Source: Candidatus Gastranaerophilales bacterium (GTDB taxonomy: Bacteria; Cyanobacteriota; Vampirovibrionia; Gastranaerophilales; Gastranaerophilaceae). Taken from it: a DNA stretch of 13,023 nt. Shown in pieces: positions 1 through 6,588 of this stretch. Where the stretch lies: assembly GCA_944323495.1 (NCBI GenBank), contig CALUSZ010000156.1:1-13023 (forward strand), given 5' to 3'. Positions within the stretch are counted from its first letter, which is position 1; every line of letters begins with the position of its first letter. A program made the translations under genes and the position numbers. The notes beneath the pieces are model-generated. The model worked only from the letters and a program-made list of their open reading frames with translations. It was not told the origin of the DNA and searched no databases.

Positions 1-593
1 AACTCAGAAGACTTTTAGGTTATTTAGGACAGCCGGGTTTTATAAGAAGAACTTTTTTTACACCCGGACCATATAAATCAAATGAGGCTGAAGTTGATAT
101 TATAAAAGAGATTATTGAAGCTGTTAAGTACCTTACAAAAACAAAAACAGGCGCTTTAATCGTGTTTCAAAAAGATATGGGCACCGGTGTGTATTCAGAT
201 GTCGGAACCCGTATTGATGCAATAATCTCTACAGAGCTTATATTGACTATTTTTCACCCTAACACGCCGCTTCATGACGGAGCTATGGTTATTGAAAATA
301 ACAAAATTCATTCCGCCGGCGTACTGCTTCCGCTTACAGAAGACCCGAAATTTAGCTGGAAATACGGAACAAGGCACAGAGCTGCAATCGGGATGTCAGA
401 AGTCTCTGATGCTGCTTGTTTAGTTGTATCCGAAGAAACCGGAGATGTTTCTGTCTGCATGGATGGAATTTTGAAAAAATACGAAGATTTAATGACATTA
501 AAATCTGATTTGGAAGCTATTTTGGGAATAAAATCTGAAAACGAACAGGCAGAAAAAAGAAATCTTTTTAATATAATGAAGAGTAAGGATTAG
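1..593 (+). CDS. cdaA: Diadenylate cyclase CdaA, 3' part (5' end outside window)
   Basis: Makes cyclic di-AMP from two ATP at the inner face of the membrane. The open frame runs in from the left edge (codons from base 3), so the GTG at 162 is an internal valine codon and not a start. The visible 196 residues are most of the DisA_N (DAC) domain. The two signature motifs are present: DGA in PLHDGAMVI and RHR in GTRHRAAIG. The segment LRRLLGYLGQPGF at the edge matches the linker between the membrane helices and the cyclase domain in CdaA, so about 75 residues with the three helices should lie upstream. The next gene starts five bases after the stop, which suggests one transcript. In many bacteria cdaA is followed by cdaR (ybbR) and glmM; here a YitT-type gene follows. 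The catalytic motifs are intact, so the enzyme is probably active. Confidence 0.93.
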   Translation, partial: LRRLLGYLGQPGFIRRTFFTPGPYKSNEAEVDIIKEIIEAVKYLTKTKTGALIVFQKDMGTGVYSDVGTRIDAIISTELILTIFHPNTPLHDGAMVIENNKIHSAGVLLPLTEDPKFSWKYGTRHRAAIGMSEVSDAACLVVSEETGDVSVCMDGILKKYEDLMTLKSDLEAILGIKSENEQAEKRNLFNIMKSKD

Positions 594-598
594 AAAAA

Positions 599-1492
599 AT
601 GTTCTTTTCAAAAAGAAAAAAGGCAGAGCCTATAAAAAAGACAAAGTGGGAAATTGCAAGAGAGATTGTTTTTAAGGCTTTCTTTCTGGCTCTTGGTGCT
701 TTTATTTTTGCAGTAGGACTGGAGATGTTTCTGCTCCCGAATAAAATCATTGACGGCGGTGTTGTTGGTATATCAATGATGCTTTCTTATATTACCAAAT
801 GGAATTTAGGTCTGCTTATTTTCTGTATCAATATCCCGTTTATATTGATGGCATTAAAGAATTTGGGTAAAAAATTCGTAATCCAGACTTTCTATGCAAC
901 CGGAATGTTAGCCATCGCAACCAATGTTTTGCACGGCAGGCAGGCTACAGAAGATTTATTGCTGGCAACGGTATTCGGGGGCTTAATCTTAGGACTCGGA
1001 GTCGGGCTGATATTAAGAAACAATGCTTCTTTAGACGGAACGGAGATGGTTTCTATTAACCTTTCAAGAAAATTGAAAATAATTTCTGTCGGAGAATTAT
1101 TAATGTTCATTAACCTGTTTATATATATGGGAGCAGGTTTTTTATACGGCTGGGATAGAGCTCTATATTCTATTTTAACTTATTATATAGCATCAAAAGT
1201 AATAGATTCGGTTCTTGAAGGATTTGACAAGGCAAAATCTGTGAGGATTTTCTCTGAATATTACCGCGAAATCGGTGAAGCTATTATGAAAGAACTTGAT
1301 GTGAGTGTTACTTATATGAAAACACTCGGCGGATATTCAAGACAGGAAAAAATCCAAACATATTGTGTTGTTAGTAAGTTTGAAATTGCAAAACTAAAAG
1401 AGCTGGTTCACTCACTCGACCCTAAGGCCTTTATGGTAACAGAAGATGTCCATGAGGTAGAAGGAGTAAGGGTAAAAAAGCATAAACATTAA
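599..1492 (+). CDS. YitT-family membrane protein with C-terminal DUF2179 domain
   Basis: A 297-residue integral membrane protein of the YitT family (DUF161 plus DUF2179). A lysine-rich N-terminus is followed by about five or six hydrophobic segments between residues 25 and 205. Family-like signatures are NKIIDGGVVGIS and the glycine-rich stretch leading into LRNNASLDGTEM. The last 85 residues (from about AKSVRIFSEYY) form the soluble DUF2179 domain, with the typical GGYSRQEKIQTYCVV strand region. The substrate and role of the family are not settled; transport has been suggested. AAGGA at 585-589, inside the end of cdaA, sits nine bases before the ATG and supports this start. The five-base gap to cdaA implies co-transcription. 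The protein ends in a basic tail (KKHKH). Family assignment is firm; function is unknown. Confidence 0.88.
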   Translation: MFFSKRKKAEPIKKTKWEIAREIVFKAFFLALGAFIFAVGLEMFLLPNKIIDGGVVGISMMLSYITKWNLGLLIFCINIPFILMALKNLGKKFVIQTFYATGMLAIATNVLHGRQATEDLLLATVFGGLILGLGVGLILRNNASLDGTEMVSINLSRKLKIISVGELLMFINLFIYMGAGFLYGWDRALYSILTYYIASKVIDSVLEGFDKAKSVRIFSEYYREIGEAIMKELDVSVTYMKTLGGYSRQEKIQTYCVVSKFEIAKLKELVHSLDPKAFMVTEDVHEVEGVRVKKHKH

Positions 1493-1552
1493 AAGACACT
1501 AGACAGATGAAAAGAAATATTATAAAATTTATATATTAAGAGAGGTTGATAA

Positions 1553-1897
1553 ATGGCAAACAATGATATGATACCTGTAGAGGTAATAATTTTAACAGAC
1601 AATGATGATATAAAAGGTACTGTGTATGTATCAAATAATGTCGCTGCAAACAGGCAATTGACAGAACTTTTAAATGATGCAAACCGCAGATTTCTAGCTG
1701 TAGTAAATGTTGAAATTTATGCAAAGAATTCTAATCAGCCTCCTAAGAGATATGAATTTTTGGAAATCCATATGGATTCAATAAGAATGGTTCATCCTAC
1801 TTCGCAGGCACTGTTCAGAGAATCGCCTAAAACACAGGAAGATATCGCAAGATTTAGAGAGCTCAGAGCTAAATTAAACCAGACTAAACCATTCTAA
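1553..1897 (+). CDS. Small conserved protein, DUF6812-like
   Basis: A 114-residue soluble protein with no signal peptide or membrane segment. The first 60 residues look like a small beta fold: VEVIILTDNDDIKGTVYV, then RQLTELLNDANRRFLAVVNVEIY. That layout (strand, GTVY, L..LLN, RFL, V.NVE.Y) resembles what I recall of the DUF6812 family, but I cannot run a profile search. The C-terminal 30 residues are charged and probably helical. The start is well supported by AAGAGAGG at 1538-1545, seven bases before the ATG. It lies 60 bases after the yitT-like gene on the same strand, so it may belong to that transcript or have its own promoter in the AT-rich gap. No catalytic motif is visible. That it is a real gene is likely; its function is unknown. 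Confidence 0.75.
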   Translation: MANNDMIPVEVIILTDNDDIKGTVYVSNNVAANRQLTELLNDANRRFLAVVNVEIYAKNSNQPPKRYEFLEIHMDSIRMVHPTSQALFRESPKTQEDIARFRELRAKLNQTKPF

Positions 1898-1900
1898 TGT

Positions 1901-1920
1901 AAAATTTTGTAAATTTTTGT
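1901..1920. repeat. Imperfect 10-base tandem repeat that also folds on itself
   Basis: Two adjacent 10-base units, AAAATTTTGT and AAATTTTTGT, differ at one position and start three bases after the stop of the DUF6812-like gene. The same bases form an inverted repeat: AAAATTT at 1901-1907 and AAATTTT at 1911-1917 with a TGT loop. The stem has no G-C pair, so it is a poor terminator by itself. It may be a weak end of the upstream transcript, or simply AT-rich spacer. Confidence 0.4.
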
Positions 1921-1932
1921 TACACAGCCCTA

Positions 1933-1947
1933 AAGTTTTAAAAACTT
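1933..1947. repeat. Short palindrome AAGTTTT-A-AAAACTT
   Basis: Two perfect 7-base arms around one A lie 38 bases before the transglycosylase start. The size and symmetry would suit a dimeric regulator's binding site, but at this AT content such palindromes arise by chance and no regulator gene is adjacent. Only the symmetry is directly seen. Confidence 0.3.
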
Positions 1948-1948
1948 A

Positions 1949-1977
1949 TGCCGTTATATAAATTGAAAGGAACGGCA
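1949..1977 (+). promoter_or_regulatory. Leader hairpin with the ribosome binding site in its loop
   Basis: TGCCGTT (1949-1955) and AACGGCA (1971-1977) are perfect 7-base inverted arms with three G-C pairs, separated by 15 bases. The loop holds the only purine-rich Shine-Dalgarno candidate for the next gene, GAAAGG at 1965-1970. That candidate is 14 bases from the ATG at 1985, longer than usual. Folding could present the site or change its distance to the start, so translational control is possible. This is inferred from sequence symmetry only. Confidence 0.4.
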
Positions 1978-1984
1978 ATATAAT

Positions 1985-2953
1985 ATGACAAATTCTATTG
2001 ACTACAGCAGCTGGAAAGGTTTGAAAGCACTTTATGCAAGACTGGCTGATATAAACAAAGACGGAAAGCTGGAGAAGACTGATAAATTTGATGAGATTAG
2101 TATCTTTAACCAGCAATATTTTAAAGCTATTGCAAAGGAAGAAGAAATTGCTAATGGTTTTATGGTTGCCAAGCAAGATGCTATTAAGAGTTATAAACCT
2201 AATATCATAGAGCCTATTCTTGTAAAAGGAAAAATGGAAAATACTGCTGAGTCTCAAAATAATGCAAAAGTTACAGAAATGATTACCAATGAAGCTAAGA
2301 AACGTGGAGTTAATCTAGAAAATATTGATATTGAATACTGGACAGAAAAAATTAGTAAAGCAGCCGTAAAATATAATATACCAGAGGCATTGCTTGTTTC
2401 AATAATAGGGCAGGAAACCAATGGAACTTTCAAAAAAAATATTAACTCACCTAATGGTGCAGGCCCTATGCAGATTACAGGGATTAGTGTAAAAGACTTT
2501 TTCCCATCTAAACAAAACGGCTGGTACAATATTTATAAAAATATGAATGAAGAATTACTAAACGATATTTTATACAAAAAAGATAAAAACGGTAATTTTA
2601 TAAAAGACAGAAAGGGGGATTATATTCTAAAATATCCAACCCCCAAAGCTTTAAGAGATGCGTGCGCAAAAGATGATGAACTGGGAATAAAGGTCGGGCT
2701 TCTTTGTTTTGAAATGAAGTATGTAAAAGCTGTCGCACAAAAAAAATACGGAAAAGCAACTTATGCCAATATACCCAAAATTATTAAGGGTATAAAATCA
2801 GGGGAGATAACATTATCTGAAAATGAGAATAAAAATGTTATTAAAACTGCATTAAAAAATTATAATTCAGTGTTCAAAACGTATGCCACTACTGTAATAG
2901 ACTCTCTTTCTCGGCACGGATTAGAATTTGAAGACTTGTATTTCATTAAATAA
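1985..2953 (+). CDS. Lytic-transglycosylase-like protein with EF-hand-like loop
   Basis: A 322-residue protein with an SLT (lysozyme-like) domain over roughly residues 115-305, which in this family cleaves peptidoglycan glycan strands. The putative catalytic glutamate is Glu144 (IIGQETNGTF), followed by the GAGPMQIT motif at 158-165, as in SLT enzymes. The later helices are interrupted by an inserted hairpin-like stretch around 198-216 (KKDKNGNFIKDRKGDY). Near the N-terminus, residues 22-33 (DINKDGKLEKTD) fit an EF-hand calcium loop with acidic or polar residues at positions 1, 3, 5, 9 and 12 and Gly at 6; no second clear EF-hand is seen. There is no signal peptide or membrane segment, so export would need a dedicated route. 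The end overlaps the GH38 gene on the other strand by eight bases. The domain call is fairly safe; substrate and location are unknown. Confidence 0.82.
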   Translation: MTNSIDYSSWKGLKALYARLADINKDGKLEKTDKFDEISIFNQQYFKAIAKEEEIANGFMVAKQDAIKSYKPNIIEPILVKGKMENTAESQNNAKVTEMITNEAKKRGVNLENIDIEYWTEKISKAAVKYNIPEALLVSIIGQETNGTFKKNINSPNGAGPMQITGISVKDFFPSKQNGWYNIYKNMNEELLNDILYKKDKNGNFIKDRKGDYILKYPTPKALRDACAKDDELGIKVGLLCFEMKYVKAVAQKKYGKATYANIPKIIKGIKSGEITLSENENKNVIKTALKNYNSVFKTYATTVIDSLSRHGLEFEDLYFIK

Positions 2954-5066
2954 TAATATAATTATAAACCTGATTTAATACATCATAAAAAGCATTATGG
3001 TTGCCAAAAAACACATAAAACTCTGCCCTATTTCTACCGATTTGCTGTAATGTTTTAACCACTAGCGGAGGGCCTGCAGGCGTTGAGCGAGCCGGATTCT
3101 GCGGATTAGAAATCTGACCTGTAGAGCGGAGAAGCGGAATATAAAGCTTGTTTTTGAATATTTCATATTGGGTAAGCCCTTTGGTTACAACACCGATATT
3201 ATTTCCATTGTCCTCGTCTATTAACAAACCTCGCTGCATAGGAGCGGTATTTGTTTTGGCTTCTATTCCACGAGTTTTTGGAAGATTTTTTCTAATATCA
3301 TAATCTGAATCAAATTGCCGCTTAATTAAACTGTTCATATCTTCTGAAAATACTTCTTTTATTGAATTATCTAGTTCAAAAGAGGCCGCAAGAAGATGAT
3401 TTTTTTGAGTATTAACCCAGTCAAAGTCAAATTTTAGACATACAGAATGTTTATCCAGAGAAACTACCAGAGGTATTACATCCCAGGCACCTTCAAAATC
3501 TATTTTTAATGAAGCTCTGGATGCAGTATTAAGGACTACACGCGATCTTAATACCTTCAATTCACACCCGTAATCATCTGCCTTTGGGCCGGAATTATAA
3601 CTGTCGCCTAAATCTATAAAATCAATAAGCGATACTCTTATACCGTTAACTATCAGATTTCCATTTACTATTTTCAAAGCTATATTAGAATTTTCAATAG
3701 ATATATCTGTTATCTTTAAATCCGAATTTGTTACAGCAGGCATTAAATACTCTATTTCACCAGATTCAACATCATTGACCTCTGCTGCATAAGTATAAAT
3801 ATTTGTATAATCCTCTGTCACAGGTATTCTTTGTGTATCAGAAAGAAGATACTTATCAAATCCTTTTCTCACACTTATCTTATCATACCCCTCTAATAGC
3901 GCAGTCGTTTCAAATTCTATAATACCTGAGAAAGGTTTTTCAGAAAGGTTAATAATTTTTTTCTCTTCAAAATGATTTTTAAACTTTAATTCTTCAATAA
4001 TTGTATTTGTAATCTGCTTAATTTTTTTATAACGGATAAGATTTTCATAGTGCACGTCGTCTGTTGAACAGCCGCATATACTATCGTGCGCTTGATTTTT
4101 TAGTAAAAGTTTATACGCGTATTCTAAAACTCTATCGTACCCCGTCTCTTTTTGCTGCTTGACAAATCGGGAAGCTAAATCCAAAAGATAAGTACATTCA
4201 ACATTTTCACGTTTTAAATCAAGTCTGGAAGAATAACATCCTTGCAAAACAAATGTTTTAGAATTATCCCTCAATTCATCATCCCATATAAAGTCCTTAA
4301 AATTATCTTCTACACGTTTAAAATAATCAAAAGGCGAGCCTAATTTTATATGATAATCCTTCTTAAGAATCTCATTAACAGCTTCAATCTGAACATCAAT
4401 ATCAGCCTCAATTCCAAGATGGTCAGCACCTATCGGCAGCAAAAGGCAGTTTTTTGATTTTTCAGCAATCAAATCCAAATTCTTTTTTAAAATTTCAGCT
4501 TTTTTTTCTATGGGTATATTTAGAGAAAATACATCTTGAAAATAGCCCCTTACGAGATTCACGGTATCCATTCCGCACCAGGAAAATTCCGATGGGAAGT
4601 CTCCAACCCCGCGCCAGACCATACATTTATCAATTCCAAAATCTCTCAAGATATCAACAACATTTTGGCTATGTCCAAATGTATCTGCAAGATACCCTAT
4701 AAAATCTTTACACCCAAACTTTTCTGCCGTCTTAAGACCGATTTCAAGGTTTTTAGAAAAACAAGTTTTATCCGTTAAAAATTCATCCGTTAAACAATAG
4801 AAAGGTCCTATAAAAAGTTTTTTATGACGTATCAGCCCATAAATAAGCTCCTCATTTTCAGGCCTCATCTCCAGATAATCCTCTAATGCACTTACCTGAC
4901 CGTCAAAGTAAAAACAAGGTATTTTATTTTTAGACAGCATATCAAGAACATTATCAAACACTCTCAATAAACGCAGCCTGAATACTTCAAACTCTCTATA
5001 CCACTCTCTGTCCCAATGTGTATGCAAATATGCAATAACTTGTTTTCTCATAGGCATATAATACAT
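2946..5066 (-). CDS. Alpha-mannosidase, glycoside hydrolase family 38
   Basis: A 706-residue retaining alpha-mannosidase of family GH38, needing zinc or another divalent metal. Expected metal ligands are His17 and Asp19 (HTHWDREW, 15-22), Asp128 in YLADTFGH (also the predicted nucleophile) and His327 in NQAHDSICGCS. GADH at 213-216 and GCYSSR at 276-281 are further family-like stretches. The C-terminal half is beta-rich, as in the family; the protein is shorter than E. coli MngB (about 880 residues). No signal peptide is visible, so it probably works in the cytosol on imported or recycled mannosides. AGGGGA (plus-strand 5077-5082) is a strong ribosome binding site. It lies 10 bases before the chosen ATG and 7 before a TTG at 5069, which would add one residue. 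No sugar transporter or mannose kinase is adjacent. Linkage specificity cannot be read from sequence. Confidence 0.92.
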   Translation of the reverse strand: MYYMPMRKQVIAYLHTHWDREWYREFEVFRLRLLRVFDNVLDMLSKNKIPCFYFDGQVSALEDYLEMRPENEELIYGLIRHKKLFIGPFYCLTDEFLTDKTCFSKNLEIGLKTAEKFGCKDFIGYLADTFGHSQNVVDILRDFGIDKCMVWRGVGDFPSEFSWCGMDTVNLVRGYFQDVFSLNIPIEKKAEILKKNLDLIAEKSKNCLLLPIGADHLGIEADIDVQIEAVNEILKKDYHIKLGSPFDYFKRVEDNFKDFIWDDELRDNSKTFVLQGCYSSRLDLKRENVECTYLLDLASRFVKQQKETGYDRVLEYAYKLLLKNQAHDSICGCSTDDVHYENLIRYKKIKQITNTIIEELKFKNHFEEKKIINLSEKPFSGIIEFETTALLEGYDKISVRKGFDKYLLSDTQRIPVTEDYTNIYTYAAEVNDVESGEIEYLMPAVTNSDLKITDISIENSNIALKIVNGNLIVNGIRVSLIDFIDLGDSYNSGPKADDYGCELKVLRSRVVLNTASRASLKIDFEGAWDVIPLVVSLDKHSVCLKFDFDWVNTQKNHLLAASFELDNSIKEVFSEDMNSLIKRQFDSDYDIRKNLPKTRGIEAKTNTAPMQRGLLIDEDNGNNIGVVTKGLTQYEIFKNKLYIPLLRSTGQISNPQNPARSTPAGPPLVVKTLQQIGRNRAEFYVFFGNHNAFYDVLNQVYNYIII

Positions 5067-5198
5067 CAAAATGAGTTCCCCTGCAATATTACACCAAATA
5101 GACGATTTTTTCGGATGTTTTTAAAGCCGTGCTTTCAATCTGCCGTCTTACATGTTGACTTTATCTAAAAATCTATTAAAACAATATAGTAAAAATAT

Positions 5199-5204
5199 AG
5201 GAGA
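5199..5204 (+). promoter_or_regulatory. Ribosome binding site that fixes the start at 5212
   Basis: AGGAGA lies seven bases before the ATG at 5212. The longer in-frame reading from the ATG at 5152 has no comparable site and would add twenty residues ahead of the MGMAASQAR start that I recall as typical of this family. The 5212 start is therefore preferred. Confidence 0.8.
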
Positions 5205-5211
5205 TTCCGCT

Positions 5212-6525
5212 ATGGGAATGGCAGCATCACAAGCAAGATATTTAGCACTGACAGCTCGGAAAACGAATACAGAATGGGAAGGTCAGCAAATAAATCAGGC
5301 AAGAACAGCTCTTGCTAACCAGAGTGCAAACCTTTTTAACAGACTGCTTGACCTAGAGGTCCCTAATGCTCCTAAAACAACGGATTATACAGAGTTGCAA
5401 TACTCATACTCTGATGGAGAAAATGAATCTGTTTTATCAAGCTGGCAGCAGTTATCAAGCGCAGATCCAAATTATAACTATATTGTAAACCACTACTATT
5501 ATGCAGATATTTATACCGGTTCACAAAAATATCTTGAGAACCCGCAGGTTCAAACAAAGGGTGAATTACAGGAACAAGATTTAACTCCCGAGGTTCAAGA
5601 TGTACAAATTAATTATGCTGACAAAACCGGTATTATTACTCTTCAAGATGGTACAACAATAAACATTACAGGCATAAGTAACGTCCAAATGGACACAAAA
5701 CTTGAAAACTCTTTGAGAGATTTTGAAACTGCTAAAGGGCTAGCACAAGATGACGGAATTCTTAATACAGACGATGTATACGGATATCAAGATTCTAACG
5801 GCACATGGCACTTTTTCCTTGAAGAAGAGCTGGAAAATGCACAGCCTGTTGATTATTCAACCACATATTCTCCAGCTTTTGTCGGTAATTCTAAACTTAC
5901 AGAACTTGATGAACTTACGGAAGATCAAGCTGCCGAGCTTGCACAAATACTCAGGGACTGTTCTGATACTTCCATTGCAGAATATTTAAACTTTGATGAT
6001 GACGGAAATCTTGTCTATAACGGCGAAGGTATCTATACTTTTGATATGCAGGGAAAAACATACTTTACAACAGAAAAAGATTTGTATAACAGTATGCAAA
6101 CCCAATACAATTATGAAAAACCAATAGATGTTCAAGAAAAACTTGCATACTATAGCGCCTCATACATTAAAACAAAAATAGAAGAAACAAACCATGCACT
6201 GCTTGAAACTGATGGAAACGGTCGGTTTACATCTGTTAAGTTTGACGACGACAGTGTAGTCTATTCACTTAATGTAGAAACCGTTACAGACGAAGCTGCA
6301 TATCAAGACGCAATGAACGAGTATTTATATAAAAAAGAAGAATATGAAAAAACAATTGCAGATATTAATGCGCAAACATCAATTATTCAGCAGGAAGACA
6401 GAACACTTGAACTCCGTCTGAAACAGCTGGATACAGAACAAAATGCTCTTGCTACAGAAATGGATGCCGTTAAAAAGGTTATTGACGATAACGTTGAAAA
6501 AACATTCAAGACATTCAGTGATTAA
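5212..6525 (+). CDS. Unknown protein with helical ends and a beta-rich acidic middle (MGMAASQAR type)
   Basis: A 437-residue protein whose function I do not recognise. The N-terminus (MGMAASQARYLALTARKTN and on to about residue 48) is predicted helical and rich in Gln, Ala and Asn. Residues about 60-360 are beta-rich, acidic and tyrosine-rich, with Asp/Asn-Gly turns such as NFDDDGNLVYNGEG and ETDGNGRF. The last 74 residues (364-437) look like a long helix or coiled coil, including DRTLELRLKQLDTEQNALA, and end in KTFKTFSD. Helical termini flanking a beta domain, with no signal peptide, is the general layout of flagellin, hook-junction and some secreted filament or tip proteins, but there is no sequence match I can name. 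I recall similar N-termini in uncultured Gastranaerophilales proteins; this is memory, not a search result. It is divergent from GH38, and a new promoter follows it, so it may be transcribed alone. Confidence 0.8.
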   Translation: MGMAASQARYLALTARKTNTEWEGQQINQARTALANQSANLFNRLLDLEVPNAPKTTDYTELQYSYSDGENESVLSSWQQLSSADPNYNYIVNHYYYADIYTGSQKYLENPQVQTKGELQEQDLTPEVQDVQINYADKTGIITLQDGTTINITGISNVQMDTKLENSLRDFETAKGLAQDDGILNTDDVYGYQDSNGTWHFFLEEELENAQPVDYSTTYSPAFVGNSKLTELDELTEDQAAELAQILRDCSDTSIAEYLNFDDDGNLVYNGEGIYTFDMQGKTYFTTEKDLYNSMQTQYNYEKPIDVQEKLAYYSASYIKTKIEETNHALLETDGNGRFTSVKFDDDSVVYSLNVETVTDEAAYQDAMNEYLYKKEEYEKTIADINAQTSIIQQEDRTLELRLKQLDTEQNALATEMDAVKKVIDDNVEKTFKTFSD

Positions 6526-6550
6526 TATATGTTTTGATTTACCTTTTTTG

Positions 6551-6559
6551 TGTTATACT
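6551..6559 (+). promoter_or_regulatory. Extended -10 promoter for the activase-kdsA-aroA group
   Basis: TGTTATACT is an extended -10 element (TG, one base, TATACT). It starts 25 bases after the stop of the upstream gene and ends 29 bases before the activase ATG. No good -35 box is found at 16-18 bases; TTGATT at 6534-6539 is only 14 bases away. Extended -10 promoters can work without a strong -35. The element would serve all three genes downstream. Confidence 0.5.
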
Positions 6560-6588
6560 TAAGTATATTAAGGGAAGAAGGTAAAAAG

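Noticed and set aside
162..593. Separate 143-residue gene starting at GTG 162
   Set aside because: The frame is open to the left edge and the upstream residues match CdaA, so this GTG is internal.
2581..2625. Second EF-hand at KKDKNGNFIKDRKGD in the transglycosylase
   Set aside because: The spacing of acidic residues does not fit a 12-residue calcium loop; it looks like a beta hairpin.
4454..4778. Small plus-strand open frames inside the mannosidase gene
   Set aside because: They are antisense shadows of the conserved GH38 N-terminal region, with no family-like content.
5100..5148. Nested inverted repeats AGACG/CGTCT and AAAGC/GCTTT in the divergent region
   Set aside because: Arms are only five bases with a loose interior, and no T run follows on either strand.
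5155..5182. Promoter TTGACT with TAAAAC at 16 bases spacing
   Set aside because: The -35 is fair but the -10 is poor and the better TATAGT (5185-5190) is at the wrong distance; too weak to list.
5152..5211. Longer N-terminus for the 437-residue protein from ATG 5152
   Set aside because: No ribosome binding site there, while AGGAGA stands seven bases before ATG 5212; TTGACT at 5155-5160 looks more like promoter sequence.
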